5,048 nt of DNA from Bacteroidia bacterium (lineage in GTDB: Bacteria > Bacteroidota > Bacteroidia > B-17B0 > Aurantibacillaceae): contig JACMLS010000151.1 of the NCBI GenBank assembly GCA_014379485.1, positions 1 to 5,048 of the forward strand, read 5' to 3'. Under the pieces are notes generated by a model, which worked only from the letters and a program-made list of their open reading frames with translations, did not search any database and had not been told where the DNA came from. Below, in pieces: positions 1 to 4,379 of this stretch (position 1 is its first letter; every line of letters starts with the position of its first letter). Position numbers and translations under genes: made by a program.

Positions 1-730
1 ATGATTTGTATTTTGCCCACAAATTTTTCCCTTTATACTCATTAGCCAGCGAAATAAATTTTGCGGAATATTTTTTTTCGAATTGTTTTAGTGTGAGTGT
101 TTTTTTTCCGCTCGCAAGTTCTGTTGCACCTTTGTTCCAGTAAATGAACTGAAACATTTCTTCTACGGAGGCATTTTTTTCTTCGTACTGTTTTCTCACA
201 TCTTTATCTACGAGATTAATAAAATCTGTTGAAGAAATTTCTATTAACCTGTATTGTGCGCTCTGAAAACCCGATGCAGGAAGCAAAGCCATGCGGTAAC
301 GTAAAAACTGTTCTTTCTCCATCCCATCCACCATTATATCAAAACTTTTCGTCAAAGCTTCAAAATAACGGTTGATGCGCATTACTCTTTCCGTAAAAAA
401 TTTCGGATCAATTTTTTCTTTCCAGCCTTTGTCTTCACCATTTGCCTGAACATCACGCCCGTTATTAGCGATCTGATCAAACTCATGCAAACACAATTTA
501 AAATACAATTCTGTTATCTGGTGATACCCTATAAAAATCAGCTCATCCGGAAAATCTGTTTTAGGATTTTGCAAAGTCAGCAAAGTATCTACTTGTATAT
601 AATCCCAATAAGTTAGATAATTTGAAATAAGAAGCCCGTCAAGATAAGCATCCAGGCTCTGACCCATTGCTTCGTATTTTTCCTGCAGGAGTTTTATTTT
701 ATTTTCAGTTTCTGCTGTTGGTTGTGACAT
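1..730 (-). CDS. kynA: Tryptophan 2,3-dioxygenase, N-terminal 243 residues (3' end beyond left edge)
   Basis: The frame is open from the ATG at 730-728 to the left edge and begins MSQPTAETEN. It matches the heme enzyme that opens the indole ring of L-tryptophan with O2 to give N-formylkynurenine, the first step of the kynurenine pathway, in the cytoplasm. Visible family landmarks are YHQITELYFK at residues 69-78, where His70 aligns with the distal active-site His of the family, and RYRMALLPASGFQS at 144-157, where Arg146 aligns with the substrate-carboxylate Arg and PASGFQS is the family signature. The spelling with Y-H-Q and E-L-Y-F-K fits the Bacteroidota branch. The proximal heme-ligand His lies in the missing C-terminal part. 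The family usually has roughly 280-400 residues, so a substantial part is off-window. No frameshift or internal stop is seen. It is transcribed away from the paralogue cluster and shares no evident function with it. Confidence 0.88.
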   Translation of the reverse strand, partial: MSQPTAETENKIKLLQEKYEAMGQSLDAYLDGLLISNYLTYWDYIQVDTLLTLQNPKTDFPDELIFIGYHQITELYFKLCLHEFDQIANNGRDVQANGEDKGWKEKIDPKFFTERVMRINRYFEALTKSFDIMVDGMEKEQFLRYRMALLPASGFQSAQYRLIEISSTDFINLVDKDVRKQYEEKNASVEEMFQFIYWNKGATELASGKKTLTLKQFEKKYSAKFISLANEYKGKNLWAKYKS

Positions 731-760
731 AGAATTTTTATTTGTACGAAGATAAGTTAT

Positions 761-791
761 CAAATTAAGAATAAAAAATGACTCTTGTCAA
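761..791 (-). promoter_or_regulatory. Candidate Bacteroidota-type promoter for kynA
   Basis: On the minus strand, TTG (791-789) is followed after 20 bases by TTAATTTG (768-761). This is one mismatch from the Bacteroidota -7 consensus TAnnTTTG with its -33 TTG. The -7 box ends about 30 bases before the kynA ATG, giving a short leader of roughly 20-25 bases. AT-rich DNA produces such matches by chance, so this is tentative. Confidence 0.4.
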
Positions 792-801
792 GTTTCAGGT
801 T

Positions 802-824
802 GTTCGGGTGTTGGCCACCCGAGC
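802..824. repeat. GC-rich 9-bp hairpin between divergent genes
   Basis: GTTCGGGTG (802-810) pairs with CACCCGAGC (816-824) across a 5-base loop TTGGC, with one G-T wobble. It is a strong local GC island in AT-rich surroundings. A second, mutually exclusive stem (CCAC 815-818 with GTGG 826-829) overlaps it. No T tract follows on the plus strand, so a classical terminator is unlikely. It could be a dispersed REP-like element or an operator; nothing in the window decides. Confidence 0.5.
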
Positions 825-858
825 TGTGGGAGTTAAGGTTTTTGGTTTTAAAGTTTAT

Positions 859-866
859 TTATGGAA
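859..866 (+). promoter_or_regulatory. TTATGGAA octamer, copy 1 (upstream of the 902 gene)
   Basis: The octamer starts 43 bases before the ATG at 902. The same octamer occurs only twice more by eye, at 1821 and 2702, again just upstream of genes. It also provides the ATG of a 14-codon reading frame (861-905) whose stop overlaps the gene start as ATGA. Its role is unknown. Confidence 0.25.
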
Positions 867-882
867 ATAGCAAAAATGCGCG

Positions 883-896
883 TCTTTTTAAAAAGA
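883..896. repeat. Perfect 14-bp AT palindrome just before the 902 start
   Basis: TCTTTTTAAAAAGA is its own reverse complement and ends 5 bases before the ATG at 902. It could be a protein-binding site or a chance product of AT-rich DNA. The AAAAGAG at its right side is a poor ribosome-binding site. Confidence 0.3.
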
Positions 897-901
897 GAAA
901 C

Positions 902-1702
902 ATGAAACTTCTTATAAACGAAACTTGCCATGAAAGCTGGGATAAAATGAAAACGCATGGAGACAAGCGATTTTGTGATTCCTGCACAAAATTCGTTCAT
1001 GATTTTACAGATTACAGCGATGAGATGTTGATCGATTTTTTTAAAAATCACCAAAAAGAAAATGTTTGCGGCAGAATGAGAAAAACACAATTAGACCGGA
1101 AACTAATTTTTACAAGGAGAATCAAATCGCGTTTCAATCGTTTCTGGGCAGCAACGATAGGAATTTTTGCATTTTTAAAGAATTCATATTCGCAAAACAC
1201 AACGGTAAAAAATGAGTGCGGAGTAGAAATGAATCTGATCCAAAATAAAAAAGACACAGCAAAAATAGTTGATGGTAAAATTTTTGAAGGCTGGGTATTA
1301 GAAAAAGGAACTGAACACAATGTGCCACACTGCAAAATTTCTATTGATGGAATCGAAAATTCTTTTACCGCAGATGAATTTGGGATGTTTTGCATTGTTT
1401 TACCTGATAGTTTAATTAAGAAAAACCTAACTGTAAGATTTGAAGCAAGGGACTTTGCAGGTGACACGATTGAAATTGATTTTCATAAATTTCAGAGGGC
1501 CGATGTGATAGTGCATTTGGAGCGGACTGTATTCAGAAAAATCATGTCTTGTGAAGTTCAACACATTGGCGGACTTGTTGCAGTATCTTATGACGAAAAG
1601 AATATTTTTGATTTTTCAACCAATTTTTTCAACCTTCCTCAGCGAGGTTTTAACGTAATACGCGATATTAAAGACCGCATCAGAGAAAGTAAAGCACGAT
1701 AA
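902..1702 (+). CDS. Cys4-domain / internal signal segment / carboxypeptidase-regulatory-like protein, paralogue A (266 aa)
   Basis: Function not known. The start at 902 is chosen because MKLLINETC aligns with the MKLSI..PC starts of the three downstream paralogues; the frame is open upstream to 785, but that extension has no counterpart in them. In order: a Cys4 module with C9, C25, C28 and C56, plus conserved W13, M16, RFC at 23-25, DF at 34-35 and CG at 56-57; a basic stretch at 72-80; a hydrophobic segment around 81-92; then NSYSQ, a signal-peptidase-like site between Ser97 and Gln98; then a divergent CarboxypepD_reg-like beta domain around 125-206 (ISIDG at 146-150, ADEFG at 157-161). Unlike its relatives it has extra cysteines after the hydrophobic segment (C106, C144, C164, C217), which could form disulfides. 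It ends in a charged tail (IKDRIRESKAR). It is the most diverged family member. The predicted topology (Cys4 in the cytoplasm, beta domain in the periplasm) is inferred. Confidence 0.8.
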   Translation: MKLLINETCHESWDKMKTHGDKRFCDSCTKFVHDFTDYSDEMLIDFFKNHQKENVCGRMRKTQLDRKLIFTRRIKSRFNRFWAATIGIFAFLKNSYSQNTTVKNECGVEMNLIQNKKDTAKIVDGKIFEGWVLEKGTEHNVPHCKISIDGIENSFTADEFGMFCIVLPDSLIKKNLTVRFEARDFAGDTIEIDFHKFQRADVIVHLERTVFRKIMSCEVQHIGGLVAVSYDEKNIFDFSTNFFNLPQRGFNVIRDIKDRIRESKAR

Positions 1703-1715
1703 ATTGTTGAACACT

Positions 1716-1802
1716 GATATCACAGATTTGACTTATTCGCACTGATTTAATATGATGAGTGAGATCCTTTTATCTGTAAAAATCAGTCAAATCTGTGTCA
1801 TC
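1716..1802. repeat. Imperfect intergenic inverted repeat
   Basis: CACAGATTTGAC (1721-1732) is the exact reverse complement of GTCAAATCTGTG (1786-1797), and three further outer pairs (1716-1718 with 1800-1802) follow a two-base mismatch. Inside, ACTGATTT (1741-1748) can pair with AAATCAGT (1780-1787), so two alternative folds exist. It lies in the 165-base gap between the 902 and 1868 genes. A T-rich run (about 1807-1822) follows, so it might also end transcription on the plus strand. Its CACTGAT / AATCTGTG words resemble degenerate intergenic repeats I associate with Bacteroidota genomes; that link is from memory. Confidence 0.55.
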
Positions 1803-1820
1803 TGCTTTCCTCTTTGTTTT

Positions 1821-1828
1821 TTATGGAA
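1821..1828 (+). promoter_or_regulatory. TTATGGAA octamer, copy 2 (upstream of the 1868 gene)
   Basis: The octamer starts 47 bases before the ATG at 1868. Its ATG opens a 9-codon frame (MELLLSLVY, 1823-1852) that stops 15 bases before the gene. It is shared with positions 859 and 2702; role unknown. Confidence 0.25.
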
Positions 1829-1867
1829 TTACTCTTGTCGCTCGTCTATTAACCAAAGCCATTGCAC

Positions 1868-2698
1868 ATGCGCCTATTAATTTGCATTTTCTCTCCGCTA
1901 ATAAGCTTTCTTTTTTCTTATGGACAAATCGCTTCATTAAGAGATGCGAGCGGAAAAATTATCAGTAAAGGCGAAAGCGAAGGAATTACTATTCGCTCTT
2001 GCTTTAACAAGGGCTTTACATTTACAGTTTGTGATTCTCTTACAAAAGAACCATTGCCATTTGTAACCGCAGCATCCAAAGATAAAACATTTGGTACCTG
2101 TACAGACTTTGATGGCAATTTTAAAATGCAAATAATATTTATTGACGGGAAAAAGTATTGTACAAAAGATTTCACACTTTCCTATATAGGATATGAAAGA
2201 AAAGAAATTAAATGTGGTTACATTAAGGATACAATTTTTTTGAAAGCAAGTGAATTGCAATTAAAAGAATGCGTTATTGTAAATTATTGCATTAAACCGG
2301 TTGTTGATCTTCCAACAAAAATAATCTCACATCAAACAAATTCCGCAAGTCTTCCTGACAGCCCAATTGAAGAAATCACTATAATCATTGATGGAATTCC
2401 TAAAGATTATGGAGATGCGACAGGAAGTTTAATTCACATCACCACAAGAAACGATTCACTCTCAACTAAAACTCCGGCTGCAAACCCACAAGAAGAGGTA
2501 AAACAAGAATTGAATATGCGAAACTGCAGAAGACCTGTTAATTATTACATTGATGGCGTACGGATTAAAGCAAACGAAAACAAAATCGTTGAACCTGATA
2601 AAAAGGATTTAAAACAAATTGAAATTATAACAGGCGGCCTTCCCGGCACTTTCGGAGATTCTCAGACAAATTCCGTTCCGACGAAAAAAGAAAATTAA
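1868..2698 (+). CDS. Secreted CarboxypepD_reg-like protein with two TonB-plug-like segments and no beta-barrel (276 aa)
   Basis: It starts at ATG 1868; the frame also has TTG at 1862, but ATG gives a clean signal peptide (MRLLICIFSP..., cleavage likely SYG|Q20). The mature part has a CarboxypepD_reg-like beta domain around 48-127 (LTKEPLPFV at 58-66, TDFDGNF at 79-85, YIGYE at 106-110), then LKECVIVNY at 132-140. This order matches the N-terminal extension of Bacteroidota TonB-dependent receptors. Two pieces resembling the plug end follow: IEEITIIIDGIPKDYGDATG (167-186, then ITTR 191-194), and NYYIDGVRI (225-233) with IEIITGGLPGTFGD (251-264). The protein stops there, without the long barrel of a receptor, which would normally take the total past 700 residues. 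It lacks the N-terminal Cys4 module of its neighbours and is rich in cysteine (eight after the signal peptide). It may be a receptor remnant or a small periplasmic partner; no transport role can be claimed. Confidence 0.8.
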   Translation: MRLLICIFSPLISFLFSYGQIASLRDASGKIISKGESEGITIRSCFNKGFTFTVCDSLTKEPLPFVTAASKDKTFGTCTDFDGNFKMQIIFIDGKKYCTKDFTLSYIGYERKEIKCGYIKDTIFLKASELQLKECVIVNYCIKPVVDLPTKIISHQTNSASLPDSPIEEITIIIDGIPKDYGDATGSLIHITTRNDSLSTKTPAANPQEEVKQELNMRNCRRPVNYYIDGVRIKANENKIVEPDKKDLKQIEIITGGLPGTFGDSQTNSVPTKKEN

Positions 2699-2701
2699 AT
2701 C

Positions 2702-2709
2702 TTATGGAA
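2702..2709 (+). promoter_or_regulatory. TTATGGAA octamer, copy 3 (upstream of the 2738 gene)
   Basis: The octamer starts 36 bases before the ATG at 2738, in the 39-base gap after the 1868 gene. Its ATG opens a 21-codon out-of-frame reading frame (2704-2769) that crosses the real start codon. It is shared with positions 859 and 1821; role unknown. Confidence 0.25.
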
Positions 2710-2710
2710 T

Positions 2711-2742
2711 TTCATTTGGTAAACGTCTTCATATCAAATGAA
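2711..2742 (+). promoter_or_regulatory. Stem-loop burying the start codon of the 2738 gene
   Basis: TTCATTTGGTA (2711-2721) pairs with TATCAAATGAA (2732-2742) over 11 positions with one G-U wobble and a 10-base loop. The ATG at 2738-2740 lies inside the 3' arm, so in mRNA this stem would hide the start codon. It could limit translation or make it depend on ribosomes arriving from the 1868 gene, which ends 39 bases upstream. The function is inferred from pairing only. Confidence 0.4.
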
Positions 2743-3574
2743 GCTAAGCATTCCATCTCCCTGTTCTGAAAACTGGAACAATATGTTGCCCAATGAAACG
2801 GGACGCTTCTGCAATTCATGCCAGAAATCTGTGGTTGATTTTTCAAAATTTTCTGATGAGCAGTTGCTGGAGTTTTTTACCAAAAAAGAGCCTGCAGAAA
2901 ATGTATGCGGAAAATTCAGAAACGATCAACTGAACAGAACTGTTTTTATTTCAAAACCTGCTCCCAATTTATATAACAGGTGGCTAGCTCTTGCAATGGG
3001 ATTTTTTACTATGATAAAAGTTTCTGATGCGCAAACTGAAATTAAAAGAGATGAATCAGGCCTTGTGATGCAGAATAAAAAATCTCAACAGAATATCCGT
3101 AGCACAAGATCATCGGGAATTTCAGGAATTGTAATTGATGAAGAAACAAAAGAACCGATTCCCTATGCTGTAATATTCATTGACGGAACTGAAAACGGGA
3201 CAATGACTGATTTTGAAGGCAAATTCAGATTCGAAAAGGTTTTGCTGATTGGTAACCAAAGAAATAAATTCATTATCAAACATACGGCGTATAAAACCAA
3301 AGAAGTTGAATTTGTGACAGCAAATGAAACTGCTCTTATTGCACTTAGCCGCCATGGAATTCTGCTTGAAACAGTAAACGTTGAAAGTTATTCTGTTCCG
3401 CTGATAGATGTTACTATTATGGGGGCAACAAGGACTATTGGCAGGGAAGAGATAATGGGTGGAGTGCATAGTACTCACAAATCATCTTTCAAGTCAAGGA
3501 TGCGGTCTTTCTTCTATAAAATATTTCATCACAGAAAATGGAAAGAGATGAAAAGGAAGGAAGAAAACGAGTAG
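2738..3574 (+). CDS. Cys4-domain / internal signal segment / carboxypeptidase-regulatory-like protein, paralogue B (278 aa)
   Basis: Function not known. In order: a Cys4 module with C9, C25, C28 and C57, W13, M16, GRFCNSC at 22-28, VVDF at 32-35 and VCG at 56-58; a hydrophobic segment around 82-93 (WLALAMGFFTMI); SDAQ with a likely signal-peptidase cut between Ala98 and Gln99; a conserved KRDESGLV stretch at 103-110; a CarboxypepD_reg-like beta domain around 127-215 (ETKEPIPYAVI at 136-146, TDFEGKF at 157-163); then YSVPLID at 218-224 with a MGATRTIGREEI stretch at 228-239. In Bacteroidota TonB-dependent receptors a similar linker joins the beta domain to the plug, so this protein looks like a receptor N-terminal region cut off where the plug would start. 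It ends in a very basic tail from about 252 (KSRMRSFFYKIFHHRK). It is closest to the gene at 4376: 83 of the first 99 residues are identical by hand count. It follows the 1868 gene by 39 bases, so co-transcription is likely. Confidence 0.85.
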   Translation: MKLSIPSPCSENWNNMLPNETGRFCNSCQKSVVDFSKFSDEQLLEFFTKKEPAENVCGKFRNDQLNRTVFISKPAPNLYNRWLALAMGFFTMIKVSDAQTEIKRDESGLVMQNKKSQQNIRSTRSSGISGIVIDEETKEPIPYAVIFIDGTENGTMTDFEGKFRFEKVLLIGNQRNKFIIKHTAYKTKEVEFVTANETALIALSRHGILLETVNVESYSVPLIDVTIMGATRTIGREEIMGGVHSTHKSSFKSRMRSFFYKIFHHRKWKEMKRKEENE

Positions 3575-3665
3575 CAGGTCTAATTAATGAAACCTTAACG
3601 GTTATTTCAACTAAGAATACCCGCAAACGTTTTGAAAGAAGGTAACTTAACATTCCAATAAAAAA

Positions 3666-4379
3666 ATGAAGCTCAGCATTCCAACCCCCTGTTCTCAATC
3701 GTGGCAACAAATGGAAACTGCCGGCAATAATCGTTTTTGCAATTCATGTAAGAAAAATGTTATTGATTTTACAACGAAATCTGAAAAGGAAATTATTGAC
3801 TATCTGAAAAACAACTCAGAAAAAGTATGCGGCAAATTTCTTCCATCTCAGTTAAACATAGAACTGGTTTCTTCTTATAAAACTCCCTTTCGGTTTAAAC
3901 ACGCCGCTTCTGTTCTGCTTGCAACTTTTACTTTTTCAGGGATATCATATGCGCAACAACCTCAAAAAAAAGATGAAAACGGTATTGTAGAAAAAAAGAA
4001 GGGTACAAACACGATTGAGGAAAAAATTGAAGGACCTATAACTATCAGCGGTACTGTGGTGGACAAAAACACTAAGAATCCGATTCCATTTGCTATCATT
4101 TTACTGGCGGGAACTGAGACACACATTGCGTCTGATATAGATGGGAAATTTAAACTACCACTCAACAGTGGTTCGTCAGGATCATTCTCTATGAGGTTTG
4201 TTTACGTAGGTTATAGAACAAAAGAAATTATAAATATTACAATTCCGCACAATGAAAACGAAATAAACCTTGAAAACATAGAACTTGAGGAGGCAGATAA
4301 TCTTGATGTGGTAGGATTACTGATTGCAGACAAACCCAAAAAGAATTTATTTAAAAGAATTTTCTCAAGGAAAAAATGA
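3666..4379 (+). CDS. Cys4-domain / internal signal segment / carboxypeptidase-regulatory-like protein, paralogue C (237 aa)
   Basis: Function not known. In order: a Cys4 module with C9, C25, C28 and C55 (two residues tighter than paralogue B), W13, M16, RFCNSC at 23-28, VIDF at 32-35 and VCGKF at 54-58; a basic lead-in (K72, R76, K78); a hydrophobic segment around 80-93 (AASVLLATFTFSGI); SYAQ with a likely signal-peptidase cut between Ala96 and Gln97; a KKDENGIV stretch at 101-108; a CarboxypepD_reg-like beta domain around 125-207 (NTKNPIPFAII at 135-145, SDIDGKF at 156-162, YVGYRTKEI at 180-188). It lacks the YSVPLID linker and plug-like end, and finishes in a basic tail (KPKKNLFKRIFSRKK at 223-237) reminiscent of paralogue B. 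A 91-base gap separates it from paralogue B, and it overlaps the next gene by ATGA. No clear promoter or ribosome-binding site was seen in the gap. It is more diverged from B and D than they are from each other. Confidence 0.84.
   Translation: MKLSIPTPCSQSWQQMETAGNNRFCNSCKKNVIDFTTKSEKEIIDYLKNNSEKVCGKFLPSQLNIELVSSYKTPFRFKHAASVLLATFTFSGISYAQQPQKKDENGIVEKKKGTNTIEEKIEGPITISGTVVDKNTKNPIPFAIILLAGTETHIASDIDGKFKLPLNSGSSGSFSMRFVYVGYRTKEIINITIPHNENEINLENIELEEADNLDVVGLLIADKPKKNLFKRIFSRKK
4367..4371 (+). promoter_or_regulatory. Shine-Dalgarno-like site for the 4376 gene
   Basis: AAGGA lies at the end of the 3666 gene and four A's separate it from the ATG at 4376. It is the best ribosome-binding-site candidate in the window and supports the overlapping start. 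It fits translational coupling, with ribosomes ending at TGA 4377-4379 restarting one base back. Confidence 0.5.

Noticed and set aside
71..117. Runs of eight T (71-78, 110-117) as phase-variation tracts in kynA
   Set aside because: They encode ordinary Lys codons in an AT-rich gene, and the frame is intact on both sides. A similar A-run in paralogue D around 4890 is equally unremarkable.
785..901. Upstream extension of the 902 gene to ATG 785 (39 more residues)
   Set aside because: The extension has no counterpart in the three paralogues, runs through the GC-rich hairpin, and would overlap the candidate kynA promoter. MKLL at 902 aligns exactly with their MKLS starts.
902..1090. Zinc-binding anti-sigma factor domain (HxxxCxxC) as an explanation for the Cys4 module
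   Set aside because: The topology is similar, but no His stands four residues before the CxxC pair in any paralogue, and no sigma factor gene is in the window.
1048..1467. 139-residue minus-strand reading frame
   Set aside because: It lies wholly opposite paralogue A, has no recognisable domain, and is explained as an antisense shadow. The same applies to the other minus-strand frames inside 1918-4841.
1862..1867. TTG start for the secreted protein gene
   Set aside because: It adds only Met-His before a normal signal peptide; the ATG at 1868 is the simpler start.
3588..3609. Possible hairpin in the 91-base gap after paralogue B
   Set aside because: TGA-AACC / GGTT-...-TCA pairing needs a bulge and has no T tract after it; too weak to call a terminator.
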